From DASZVB01 sp036272055 (GTDB taxonomy: Bacteria > Myxococcota_A > Polyangia > Polyangiales > Polyangiaceae): a DNA stretch of 64,000 nt. The translations under genes and the position numbers were made by a program. Below the pieces are notes generated by a model. That model saw only the letters and a list, made by a program, of their open reading frames with translations. It made no database searches and was not told where the DNA came from. Every line of letters starts with the position of its first letter. Position 1 is the stretch's first letter. The stretch is taken from positions 1 through 64,000 of the forward strand of contig DATAZL010000112.1 of NCBI GenBank assembly GCA_036272055.1. The letters run 5' to 3'. This document shows, piece after piece, positions 28,106 to 35,893 of this stretch.

Positions 28106-29116
28106 ATGCTAAGGTCCGCGGCGTCGATGGCCTCGTTACCCGAGCAGCCCATTCCCGTCTCGGAACGTTCCCCGCTGTCGGAACAGGAGCCGGAGTCCGT
28201 CGTGGCGCCGCGCCAGCAGGACACTGCGTGGTGGCGCTTCGGCGGCCTCGTGAAGACGATCCGCCCCCACCAGTGGGTGAAGAACGTCTTCGTGCTCGCC
28301 CCGGTGTTCTTCGCGAAGGATCTCTTCGATCCGCGGCTCGCGCTGCGCGCGGCCGGCGCGTTCGGCGTGTTCTGTCTGCTCGCGGGCGCCGTCTACACCA
28401 TCAACGACATCGCCGACGCCGAGGCAGACCGGCTTCATCCGGTGAAGCGCTTCCGCCCGATCGCGTCGGGCCGCGTCACCGTGAAGTCGGCGAAGATCCT
28501 CGCAGCGACGCTCGTCGTGCTCGGCCTTGCCGGAGCGTTCTACGGCCCGTTGGCGTTCTTTGCCGTCGCCGCGCTCTACTTCCTTCAGAACCTCGCCTAC
28601 TCGTTCAAGCTGAAGGAGTACGCCTACGTCGACGTCGTGCTGATCGCGGCGGGCTTCGTCCTTCGCGTCCTCGGCGGCGGCTACGGCGTGCGCATCCAGC
28701 TCTCCGTCTATCTCCTGGTGTGCACCGCGCTGCTCGCGCTGTTCCTCGGTTTCGGCAAGCGGCGCCACGAGCTCACCGCCGGCCAGAAGCGGGCGAAGAA
28801 ACAGCGCGCCGCTCTCTCGCGCTACAGCACCCAGGGGCTCGACGCGGCGATGTCGATCACCGGCATCGCGACCATCGCCACCTACGTCGCGTACACCGTC
28901 GATCCCACGACGAAGGCGTATTTCGGCTCCGACAAGCTCTGGCTCACGTCGATCTTCGTCGTCCTCGCGGTGCTCCGGTTCCTGCACCTGGTCCGGTCGA
29001 GGCCGCGCGCCGAGAGCCCGACCCAGGAGATGCTCCGCGACGGGCCGTTCGTTGCGGCGGTGCTCGTCTGGGTGATGGTCGTGATCTGGATCCTGTACCA
29101 GCTCAAGCCTGGGTAA
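28106..29116 (+). CDS. UbiA-family prenyltransferase, decaprenyl-phosphate phosphoribosyltransferase-like
   Basis: The ~336-aa membrane protein has eight to nine hydrophobic segments. The prenyl-diphosphate/Mg motif NDIADAEADR lies in the first loop (near residue 100), followed by HPVKRFRPIASG. A second motif region is GFGKRRHELT. The sequence around IRPHQWVKNVFVLAPVFFAK is typical of DPPR synthases (UbiA subfamily, first step to decaprenylphosphoryl-arabinose) and related phosphoribose or sugar transfer enzymes. The precise acceptor is not certain. The ATG at 28106 is used; the ATG at 28127 (MASLPEQ) is equally possible. The CPBP protease gene follows 17 bp later. Confidence 0.85.
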   Translation: MLRSAASMASLPEQPIPVSERSPLSEQEPESVVAPRQQDTAWWRFGGLVKTIRPHQWVKNVFVLAPVFFAKDLFDPRLALRAAGAFGVFCLLAGAVYTINDIADAEADRLHPVKRFRPIASGRVTVKSAKILAATLVVLGLAGAFYGPLAFFAVAALYFLQNLAYSFKLKEYAYVDVVLIAAGFVLRVLGGGYGVRIQLSVYLLVCTALLALFLGFGKRRHELTAGQKRAKKQRAALSRYSTQGLDAAMSITGIATIATYVAYTVDPTTKAYFGSDKLWLTSIFVVLAVLRFLHLVRSRPRAESPTQEMLRDGPFVAAVLVWVMVVIWILYQLKPG

Positions 29117-29133
29117 CGCCGCCTCTCATCGTC

Positions 29134-29859
29134 ATGGCTCAAGCGCCCGATCCGAACGCCGCAGCCGTCAGCCCGAGTGATCCCTGGTCGGACCTCGTGC
29201 TCACCCTGCCGATGTTCATCGGGTATCACCTCGGGGTCATCTTTCTGCCGATCCGCAACGCGGCCGACGTGGTGACGCGGGAGCTCGTCGCGCTTGCCGG
29301 ACACGACCGCGCCGCGTACGGCGGTCTGACGCTCGCGATCGGGCTCGCCTACGTGCTCGTGCTCGGCCTCGCAGGGCGCGGTCACGCGCTCAGGTGGCAA
29401 CGCTTCGTGCTCATCGCGTTCGAGGGCATCGTGTACGCCGTCGCGGTACGCCTGGTTGCGAGCTACGTCGTCGGTCGCGTCTTTCTCGGTCCAGATCCGG
29501 CGACGGTTCAGGAGTCAGGGCCGTTCACCGGTGTCGTCATGTCCCTCGGCGCCGGGTTCTACGAGGAGCTTCTCTTTCGCGTCGCCCTCTTCGGCGGCGG
29601 TCTCCACGTCGTTAAGTTATTTTTCCCCGTGAGCAGCGCGACGCGTCGGCTCGTCGTCCCGGTCGTCTGGGCGCTCATCACGTCGGCGGCGTTCAGTGCA
29701 TGGCACTATATCGGCCCTCTCGGCGATCCGTTCGAGGCGCAGTCGTTCCTCTTCCGCTGGGTGTGCGGCCTCGTCTTCGTGACGATCTACGCTCTCCGAG
29801 GCTTCGCGCCCGTCGTGTGGACGCACGCCGTCTACGACCTCTGGGTACTGGTTTTCTAA
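29134..29859 (+). CDS. CPBP-family intramembrane metalloprotease (CAAX prenyl protease-like)
   Basis: The 241-aa membrane protein has the CPBP/Abi signature: motif 1 FYEELLFRVALFGGG (EExxxR) near residue 147, motif 2 FSAWHYIGP, and motif 3 WTHAVYDLW, supplying Glu and His ligands for metal. Members cleave substrates in the membrane or act as immunity proteins, and the bacterial substrates are mostly unknown. It follows the prenyltransferase gene by 17 bp and is probably co-transcribed with it. Its stop lies just before the palindromic repeat cassette at 29879. Confidence 0.85.
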   Translation: MAQAPDPNAAAVSPSDPWSDLVLTLPMFIGYHLGVIFLPIRNAADVVTRELVALAGHDRAAYGGLTLAIGLAYVLVLGLAGRGHALRWQRFVLIAFEGIVYAVAVRLVASYVVGRVFLGPDPATVQESGPFTGVVMSLGAGFYEELLFRVALFGGGLHVVKLFFPVSSATRRLVVPVVWALITSAAFSAWHYIGPLGDPFEAQSFLFRWVCGLVFVTIYALRGFAPVVWTHAVYDLWVLVF

Positions 29860-29878
29860 TAAGGGGGTCTAGTAGCAA

Positions 29879-29962
29879 GGGGGCCTTGGCCCCCCCGCAG
29901 CTTCGCCTTCGGCGAACTGCGCCCCCCGCCGCCCTTCGGGCGGGCTCGCTCCGCTCGCGAGA
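29879..29962 (-). repeat. Triple-hairpin palindromic cassette, copy 2
   Basis: Read on the minus strand, this repeats the cassette at 963-1039: GCGAGCGGAGCGAGC, a CCCGAAGGG hairpin, then TTCGCC-GAA-GGCGAA (29902-29916 on plus), then the GGGGGCC-AA-GGCCCCC palindrome (29879-29894 on plus). Differences from copy 1 are a few substitutions and about 4 bp in the CCCGAAGGG part. Confidence 0.75.
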
Positions 29963-30222
29963 GAGTTGGGCACTGACGTGATGACGGAGTTGACGTCGTG
30001 GGATTGGTTCGTGAGGGGGTCTTACCCCCGCGGGCTCGCTTCGCGACCCGCTCCCCCGCCGCCCTTCGGGCAAGCTCGCTCCGCTCGCGAGAGAGTTGGG
30101 CACTGACGTGATGACGGAGTTGACGTCGTGGGATTGGTTCGTGAGGGGGTCTTACCCCCGCGGGCTCGCTTCGCGACCCGCTCCCCCGCCGCCCTTCGGG
30201 CGAGCTCGCTCCGCTCGCGAGA
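29931..30222. repeat. 130-bp tandem repeat, 2.25 copies
   Basis: Units start with GCCCTTCGGGC at 29931, 30061 and 30191. The first two are full 130-bp copies differing at only about two bases; the third stops after the GCTCGCTCCGCTCGCGAGA palindrome. Each unit contains the palindromes GCCCTTCGGGC, GCTCGCTCCGCTCGC and GGGGGT-CTTA-CCCCC, and ends with CCGCTCCCCCGCC. Near-identity implies recent duplication. Confidence 0.9.
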
Positions 30223-30231
30223 CGGCGTTTC

Positions 30232-30263
30232 ATCAGAAGCGCGACCTTGTCAGCCGCACGATG
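30232..30263 (-). pseudogene. C-terminal remnant of a four-helix-bundle gene
   Basis: On the minus strand the bases just before 30231 translate to RIVRLTRSRF followed by a stop. The intact tail of the copy at 1162 is RVIGTLVRLTKSRF. The flanking nucleotides (CAGAAGCGCGAC-TTGTCAG) also match 1164-1183. Nothing of the rest of the gene remains: tlyA ends about 10 bp upstream. Confidence 0.5.
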
Positions 30264-30271
30264 CGGAAATT

Positions 30272-31015
30272 CTAAGGGCGTGCGAGGCGCGCGTGGACGA
30301 AGCGCTCCACGTTGCCGCGCGGACCTTCGACGGTGCTGTCCGCCTCGGCTATCACGACGAAGCCGGCGTCACGGAGCGCGATGCGCACGCCGTCGATCGC
30401 GCGCCGTCGCTCCGCGGGGTCGCGCACGACGCCCTTCGTCCTTCGCGCCGACTCCGGGCCCACCTCGAACTGCGGCTTGATCAGCGCGACGAGCTCGCCG
30501 CTCGGCCGCAGGATCCGGTGGATCGCGTCGAGCAGCTTCTCGAGCCCGATGAACGACGCATCGACGAGCACGACGTCGATGTCGTCGTCGAAGTCTCCGC
30601 GCACCAGGTCGCGCGCGTTCGTGCGCTCGCGCGACACGACGCGAGCGTCGTCCTTGAGTGACGGGTGGAGCTGGCCGTGACCGACGTCGATCGCGTACAC
30701 CTTGCGCGCGCCTCGCTGTAACGCGACGTCGGTGAAGCCGCCCGTCGACGCCCCGACGTCGACCACGACGGTGCCGGCGAGCGCGACGTCGAACGTAGCG
30801 AGAGCGCCCTCGAGCTTGTCGCCCCCGCGGGAGACGAACCGGAGCTCTCCGTCCACCGTGAGTGCCGCATCGGCGTCGAGGAGCTCCGCGGCGCGTGGAA
30901 CGCGCGCGCCGTCGACGGACACCTGTCCCCGGCGAAGGAGCTCCTGCGCGCGAGCACGCGTCGGCACGAGGCCGCGCTCGACGAGCAGGCGATCGGCGCG
31001 AACTTTCTTACTCAT
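30272..31015 (-). CDS. tlyA: TlyA-family rRNA (cytidine-2'-O)-methyltransferase
   Basis: The 247-aa protein has an N-terminal S4 RNA-binding domain (RADRLLVERGLVPTRARAQE) and a class I SAM-dependent methyltransferase domain with VVVDVGASTGGFTDVAL (SAM site, near residue 90), VLVDASFIGLEKLL and ALIKPQFEVG. TlyA proteins methylate 23S and sometimes 16S rRNA and affect capreomycin sensitivity; older names call them haemolysins. The ATG at 31015 (MSKKVRADRLLVERG) is the family-typical start. It is divergent from the outer-membrane protein gene at 31187. Confidence 0.92.
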   Translation of the reverse strand: MSKKVRADRLLVERGLVPTRARAQELLRRGQVSVDGARVPRAAELLDADAALTVDGELRFVSRGGDKLEGALATFDVALAGTVVVDVGASTGGFTDVALQRGARKVYAIDVGHGQLHPSLKDDARVVSRERTNARDLVRGDFDDDIDVVLVDASFIGLEKLLDAIHRILRPSGELVALIKPQFEVGPESARRTKGVVRDPAERRRAIDGVRIALRDAGFVVIAEADSTVEGPRGNVERFVHARLARP

Positions 31016-31173
31016 CGTCGCTCCAGCACGACCAAAAACGTACGCTACCGCCCGGATACGCACTGCGTTGACACGAAAATTGACGACTTCACCTGGGTAA
31101 GTGAAGGATGCTCCGCCGACGAGGGCTCGACGAGCGCCCGAGTGCGGCGCGGCCTACCCGGGTCGCACACGAC

Positions 31174-31179
31174 CAAGGA
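31174..31179 (+). promoter_or_regulatory. Shine-Dalgarno that decides the start at 31187
   Basis: AAGGAG is followed 7 nt later by the ATG at 31187. This favours that codon over the in-frame ATG at 31142. Confidence 0.7.
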
Positions 31180-31186
31180 GAATGTC

Positions 31187-32071
31187 ATGAGGCGGAGAGG
31201 TATTGCACTGGGCGCTTCGGCGCTGGCGTTCACGATTGCCACCGGGCTCACCGGTCGCGCGCGCGCGGACGAGCCGGCGCTCGCGCCGCCCCCGAATCCG
31301 CCTCCGCCCGCGACGGCAAACGCCAACGCGGAGGCTCACGGAACCGTCGCGGTCGGTGGGACCGCGCAGGGAAACGGCGCCATGACGCTCCCGCGTGAGG
31401 AGCGTCGTTACGACGATCCGCCGCCGCGCGCCCGCGTCGCGCCCGGCAATTCGGAGCACGACCAGTTCATCGGCACCCTCGCGATTGGCTATCTCGGCCG
31501 CCGCGACATGGTCGTCGGTTGCAACGGCGGTGCCGAGTCGACGCAACCCGGCGGCGCAGGTTGTGGCGGCGGCCGCCAGACGCTGAACGCGCCGGTCATC
31601 GGGATTCGCTACTGGATCACGGATCTCATCGGCATCGACGCCGGGCTCGGCATGGCCATCAACAGCTTGAGCGGCAACAACGGCAACAATCGCCCGAGCT
31701 CGACCGCGTTCATCCTTCACGGTGGCGTGCCGCTCGCGCTCGCGTCCGCCGGTCACTTCACGTTCGAGGTCATCCCGGAGATGAACCTCGGCTTCTCGAG
31801 CTGGTCGATGGACGGCAACGGCAGCGGCAGCGGATTCCACTTCGACATCGGCGCTCGCGCAGGCGCGGAGATCCACTTCGGCTTCATCGGGATCCCGCAG
31901 CTCTCGCTCCAGGGCACCGTCGGGCTCGCCCTCGCCTTCGACAGCTCGAAGGGCAACCCCGCGGGCGGCGGGGCGTCGAACAGCCTGTCGGAGGTCGCGT
32001 TCGCGACGTCCGTTCAGGACAACCCGTGGAACATCTTCACGAGCAACGTCGCTGCTCTCTACTACTTCTGA
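31187..32071 (+). CDS. Secreted, probable outer-membrane beta-barrel protein
   Basis: The 294-aa protein has a signal peptide (MRRRGIALGASALAFTIATG, cut near ARA-DEP), a Pro/Ala/Asn-rich linker of about 50 residues, then alternating hydrophobic/polar strands (FIGTLAIGYLGRRD, GIDAGLGMAINSLSG, FTFEVIPEMNLGFSS, GFHFDIGARAGAEIHFGF). It ends in Phe (VAALYYF), the classical outer-membrane barrel signal. No specific family is recognised. Two Cys (VVGCNGG and AGCGGG) flank a Gly-rich loop and may form a disulfide. The small lipoprotein gene follows 9 bp later, so the two may be expressed together. Confidence 0.65.
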   Translation: MRRRGIALGASALAFTIATGLTGRARADEPALAPPPNPPPPATANANAEAHGTVAVGGTAQGNGAMTLPREERRYDDPPPRARVAPGNSEHDQFIGTLAIGYLGRRDMVVGCNGGAESTQPGGAGCGGGRQTLNAPVIGIRYWITDLIGIDAGLGMAINSLSGNNGNNRPSSTAFILHGGVPLALASAGHFTFEVIPEMNLGFSSWSMDGNGSGSGFHFDIGARAGAEIHFGFIGIPQLSLQGTVGLALAFDSSKGNPAGGGASNSLSEVAFATSVQDNPWNIFTSNVAALYYF

Positions 32072-32080
32072 TAGCGTCGA

Positions 32081-32638
32081 ATGATGGCGGGACGCGTATC
32101 TGACCGCGGGGCGACACGGGTAAAGGCCGCGGCAGCACTCGCCGCGGTCGCGCTCGCAGTCGCCTGCGGCTCGAGCGGGAGTCAGCCGCGGGGCGGCCCG
32201 GTGTCCGACGGGACGTCGGCAGAGGAGCCGCCCGCGAATCCCCAGGCCGCGCTTCTCAACGGCGAGGTGCCGCTGCCGAACGCCCAGCAGCCGGCCATCA
32301 CGGGAGAACCGGCGCAGAACGCCGAGGCGCCGGGCAACACTGGCGGCACCACCGTGGGCGGCTCCACTGGCGACACGTGCGCGAGCTTCTGCGGTGGGCT
32401 CGGCGGTGCCTGCGGAGTCGCCTGCACCGCGAATTGCTCGGGTCTCGTGAACGTCACCGGGGCGTGCGCCGGCGCGGTCTCGGCGTTCCTCGATTGCGCG
32501 CGCAGCGCCTCGATCATCTGCCGTCCGAACGGCAAGCTCGATCTCTCCGACATCATGGACTGCGTGGACGAGGCGATCGGCGCCGGTAACTGCCTCGACG
32601 ACAATAGCGGCCGCGGCAACGACCAGTCCGGCAACTGA
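32081..32638 (+). CDS. Small Cys-rich lipoprotein of unknown function
   Basis: The 185-aa protein starts with a lipoprotein signal (VKAAAALAAVALAVAC, lipobox AVAC with Cys near residue 29). A Gly/Pro/Asn-rich linker follows, then a compact region with about nine Cys (CASFCGGLGGACGVACTANC, ACAGAVSAFLDCARSA, CRPNGKL, MDCVDEAIGAGNC). The even spacing suggests a disulfide-stabilised domain outside the cytoplasm. No family is recognised. It is transcribed with the outer-membrane protein gene just upstream and comEC just downstream (54 bp). Confidence 0.6.
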   Translation: MMAGRVSDRGATRVKAAAALAAVALAVACGSSGSQPRGGPVSDGTSAEEPPANPQAALLNGEVPLPNAQQPAITGEPAQNAEAPGNTGGTTVGGSTGDTCASFCGGLGGACGVACTANCSGLVNVTGACAGAVSAFLDCARSASIICRPNGKLDLSDIMDCVDEAIGAGNCLDDNSGRGNDQSGN

Positions 32639-32692
32639 GCGGCGCTCGCCACGGCGAGCCCGTTGTTCGCCAGCTCGGACTAACGTTTTTGC

Positions 32693-35137
32693 GTGCGCGT
32701 CGAGTCGGCGCGCGGCGTGCATTGCACGCTCGCGGTGCGCGTCGATGTCGTCATGCTCGTCGCCGTCGCGGCGGCGCTTGGTGGCCTCTTCGGCGCGGCG
32801 CCTCTCGCCGTGGTCGGCTTCGTCGCCATCGCCGTCGTGCTGCTCTCTGGCCATGTGCGTCCGGCGCTGCTCGCCGTCGCGGTCGTCGCGCTCGGCCTGA
32901 GCGCCGTCCGCGCCGCGTCCGCGGTCCGTTCCTTCGAGGCGCGGCTCTTCGACGTGCGTGCGCGCATCGGCGCTCCGCGACGCTGTTCGGGCACCGGCAC
33001 GGTGACGACGTCACCCACGTCGCGCGCCGGCGTCATGGCCTACGTCGTCGACTTCGACGACCTCGAGTGCGAAGGGCGCGCGCTCGGCGCGGCCCGCGTG
33101 CGCCTCTACGAAGGCCCGCGAGAGCTCGCGCGCGGCGACGCCGTCGAGATCGTCGCGCAGCTCGCCCCGGCCGAGCTGTTCCGCAACGCGGAGCTCCCCG
33201 ATCCGACGTTCAATGCCGCCCGCGCCGGCGTCACCCTGAGCGGCGCGGCGCTCTCGGCACGCGTCGTCCGCACGTCGTACGCGCTCCCTGCTCTCATCGA
33301 CCGACAGCGCACGCGCGCGCGGGATCAGATCGAGGCGACGTTCGCGCCGCTGGCCGCGCCGCTCGCGCGCGCCCTCGTCCTCGGCGAAAACGATCTCTCC
33401 GACGACGACGGCGCTGCGTTCCGCGCGAGCGGCCTGTCGCATCTCCTGGCGGTGAGCGGCACGCACCTCGTCTTCGCCGTGCTCGGCATCGTGCATGCGC
33501 TCGCGTTCGTCCTCGTACGGATCGAGCCGCTCGCGGTGCGGCGCGACGTCGGGCGCATCGCCGCGGGTGTCGGCGCGGTGCTCGCGCCGCTCTACGCCGA
33601 TTTCGCGGGCGGCAGCGGCTCGGCGTGGCGCGCCGCGTGGATGCTCACCGTCGGCCTCGGCGCGCGCGCTCTCGGCCGGCATCCGTCCGCGCTACGGTCT
33701 TTCGCGCTGTCGACCGCCGTCGGCGTCTTCTTCGACCCGCTCGTCGCCTTCGACGTCTCGTTCGCGCTGTCGGCGGCCGCCACCGCGGGGCTGCTCTGCA
33801 TCGGCCAGCCCCTGTCCGCGCTCGTCGCGCCGGAGGGGTCCGGCGTGCTGCGGCGAGCGGTCACGCTGTCGACGCTCGCGACGGTGTCGGCGATGGTGCC
33901 CTGCACGCCGCTCCTAGCGACGCTCGGCGCACAGCTCACCCTCGCCGGCGTCATCGCCAACGTCGTCGCGGTTCCCTTCGGCGAGACGGTGTCGCTCCCG
34001 CTCTGTCTCGTTCACGCCGTCGTGCCGGGGAGAGCGCTGGCTCGCGGTATCGCGCTCGTCGCATCCGGCGCGCTCCTCGTCGTGCGGTGGCTCGCGCGCA
34101 CCAGCGCTGCGGCAACCTGGCTTGCCGTACCGGTGCCGCCGCCCGGCGCGGCGCACTTCGTCGTGCTCGGCGTGGGCGGCCTCGGCTTGCTCCTCGCCGG
34201 CCCGGGCGTGTATCGCGTCGCGCGCCGCGCCGGCTTCGTCGCGGGCACGCTTCTCGGGCTTCTCGTCGTGGAGCTCGCGGCGCGCCGGGCGGGTGCGCCC
34301 CAAGGCGTTCTCCGGATGACGGTTCTCGACGTCGGTCAGGGTGACAGCGCGCTCGTCGATCTCCCCGACGGCAAGCTCGTCCTCGTCGACGGAGGCGGCT
34401 TCGTCGGTAGCCCGGTCGATCCGGGGCGGAGTGTCGTGCTGCCGGTGCTCCGTGCGCGGCGTCGCTCGCGCATCGACGTCGCGGTGCTCACGCATCCCCA
34501 TCCGGATCACTTTCTCGGCCTCGCGACGGTGCTCCACGCCGTCGACGTCGGTGAGCTCTGGGACACCGGCCAGGGCCGCGAGCAGGGCGCGGGCCCGGTG
34601 TACGCCGCGATGATCGCCGATCTGTCACGCCGCAAGATCCCGCTGCGTTCCCCTGCCGAGCTATGCGGCCCGGAGCGTTCCCTCGGCGGCGCGCGTCTCT
34701 CCGTGTTCGCGCCGTGTCCGTCGTTCGAGCCGGCGCTCGGCGCCAACGACAACTCCTTCGTCGTGCGTCTTCGCTTCGGCGAGCGCGCGCTGCTCCTCAC
34801 CGGCGACGCCGAGGGTCTCGAAGAGGAGAAGCTCTTGCCGCTCGGAGACGCGCTCCGGGCCGACGTGCTCAAGGTCGCGCACCACGGCAGCCGGACCTCG
34901 AGCTCCCCGGCGCTCGTCGACGCGATCGCACCGCGCTTCGCCACGGTGTCGTGCGGCGTCCGGAACCGCTTCGGCCATCCGTTTCCCGGGACGCTCTCCG
35001 TCCTCGAGGCGGCGCGCGCCCGTGTTCTACGCACCGACGTCTCCGGCTCCATCGAGTTCGTCACCGACGGCGCGTCGCTCGGCGCCCGCGTGTTCGGCGA
35101 CGACTTCGCCGCCCGCTTCGGCGCCGCGCTCTGGTAA
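32693..35137 (+). CDS. comEC: ComEC/Rec2-family DNA uptake channel protein
   Basis: The 814-aa protein has an N-terminal hydrophobic region with an OB-like DUF4131 domain, a central Competence domain (LARALVLGENDLSDDDGAAF; SGLSHLLAVSGTHLVFAVLG) with about ten membrane helices, and a C-terminal metallo-beta-lactamase domain (VLDVGQGDSALVDLPDGKL; THPHPDHFLG near residue 600; VAHHGSRTSSSPAL near 727). ComEC carries single-stranded DNA across the inner membrane during transformation and may nick or degrade the other strand. The start is GTG. The length is normal. No other competence genes are in the window. Confidence 0.9.
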   Translation: MRVESARGVHCTLAVRVDVVMLVAVAAALGGLFGAAPLAVVGFVAIAVVLLSGHVRPALLAVAVVALGLSAVRAASAVRSFEARLFDVRARIGAPRRCSGTGTVTTSPTSRAGVMAYVVDFDDLECEGRALGAARVRLYEGPRELARGDAVEIVAQLAPAELFRNAELPDPTFNAARAGVTLSGAALSARVVRTSYALPALIDRQRTRARDQIEATFAPLAAPLARALVLGENDLSDDDGAAFRASGLSHLLAVSGTHLVFAVLGIVHALAFVLVRIEPLAVRRDVGRIAAGVGAVLAPLYADFAGGSGSAWRAAWMLTVGLGARALGRHPSALRSFALSTAVGVFFDPLVAFDVSFALSAAATAGLLCIGQPLSALVAPEGSGVLRRAVTLSTLATVSAMVPCTPLLATLGAQLTLAGVIANVVAVPFGETVSLPLCLVHAVVPGRALARGIALVASGALLVVRWLARTSAAATWLAVPVPPPGAAHFVVLGVGGLGLLLAGPGVYRVARRAGFVAGTLLGLLVVELAARRAGAPQGVLRMTVLDVGQGDSALVDLPDGKLVLVDGGGFVGSPVDPGRSVVLPVLRARRRSRIDVAVLTHPHPDHFLGLATVLHAVDVGELWDTGQGREQGAGPVYAAMIADLSRRKIPLRSPAELCGPERSLGGARLSVFAPCPSFEPALGANDNSFVVRLRFGERALLLTGDAEGLEEEKLLPLGDALRADVLKVAHHGSRTSSSPALVDAIAPRFATVSCGVRNRFGHPFPGTLSVLEAARARVLRTDVSGSIEFVTDGASLGARVFGDDFAARFGAALW

Positions 35138-35193
35138 GCTCGCGCTCGCCGTCGCCGCACAGTCGCCGGATCGACGCGCACGGTTTCAGGCCC

Positions 35194-35715
35194 ATGTCGC
35201 AAACGCCCACGAAGATCCTGGTTTCCGAAGCAGATATCGCGAGCAAGGTGCGAGAGCTGGGCGCTCGCATCACGAGTGACTACCGCGGCCGCACGCCGGT
35301 GCTGGTCGGCGTGCTCAAGGGCTCGTTCGTCTTTCTCGCCGATCTGGTGCGCGCCATCGACCTGCCGCTCACCGTCGAGTTCCTCGGCGTGCAGAGCTAC
35401 GGGGACGCGACGAAGTCGAGCGGTGTCGTGCGCTTCACGCTCGATCTCGCGAAGCCCATCGACGGAAGCGACGTGCTCATCGTCGAGGACATCGTCGACA
35501 CCGGCCTTACCAGTCGTTACCTGCTCGAGCAGATCGGCGGACGCGGCGCCGCGAGCGTGAAGCTCTGTTCGCTCCTCCACAAGCCGGCGCGCACCCTCGT
35601 GAAGGTCGACATCGACTACCTGGGCTTCACGATCCCCGACGAGTTCGTCGTCGGGTACGGCCTCGACGCCGCGCAGCAATACCGGAACCTGAAAGACCTC
35701 CGCGTCGTCGAGTGA
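35194..35715 (+). CDS. hpt: Hypoxanthine phosphoribosyltransferase
   Basis: The 173-aa purine salvage enzyme (hypoxanthine or guanine + PRPP to IMP or GMP + PPi) carries the PRPP motif VLIVEDIVDTGLTSRYLLEQ near residue 97. It also has the loop KGSFVFLADLVRAI, the flexible-loop region SYGDATKSSGVVRFT, and FTIPDEFVVGYGLDAAQQYRN near the C-terminus. The ATG at 35194 gives a normal length. It follows comEC by 56 bp. Confidence 0.95.
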   Translation: MSQTPTKILVSEADIASKVRELGARITSDYRGRTPVLVGVLKGSFVFLADLVRAIDLPLTVEFLGVQSYGDATKSSGVVRFTLDLAKPIDGSDVLIVEDIVDTGLTSRYLLEQIGGRGAASVKLCSLLHKPARTLVKVDIDYLGFTIPDEFVVGYGLDAAQQYRNLKDLRVVE

Positions 35716-35729
35716 TTTTTGGGGCACCC

Positions 35730-35843
35730 GTCACGTCGCGACCGGCGATGTGGGGACGTGCGCGCCGGTCACGTCGCGAACGGCCAGGTGGCCATGACCT
35801 GGGCGGTGGGACGTCACGCGTTCGTCACGTCGCGAGCGGCGTG
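35730..35843. repeat. Three short direct repeats between hpt and rarA
   Basis: GTCACGTCGCGANCGGC occurs at 35730, 35768 and 35824 (N = C, A and G), spaced 38 and 56 bp apart, in the convergent intergenic region after hpt. The irregular spacing and dissimilar intervening bases argue against a CRISPR. They may be protein binding sites or remnants of a degenerate tandem repeat. Confidence 0.55.
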
Positions 35844-35893
35844 GCGACCATGGAGGTGCGCCGGCAGCGACGACCGAGTCGCGCCGCGAATCG

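Larger units (their letters stand above)
29860..30271. other. Repeat-filled intergenic region between CPBP protease and tlyA
   Basis: This 412-bp stretch holds no intact gene. From left to right it contains the triple-hairpin cassette copy 2 (29879-29962), a 130-bp tandem repeat present 2.25 times (29931-30222), and a 10-codon C-terminal remnant of a four-helix-bundle gene on the minus strand (30232-30263). Confidence 0.75.

Noticed and set aside
29931..30222. Tandem array as a CRISPR or as coding repeats
   Set aside because: Units are 130 bp with near-identical full length, so there are no variable spacers; the frames through them are Arg/Pro shadows.
31154..32854. A 566-codon minus-strand open frame across the barrel protein, lipoprotein and start of comEC
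   Set aside because: It overlaps three plus-strand genes with signal peptides and ribosome sites; composition is shadow-like.
35730..35843. Possible short CRISPR array
   Set aside because: Only three 17-bp repeats at unequal spacing (38 and 56 bp), no cas genes.
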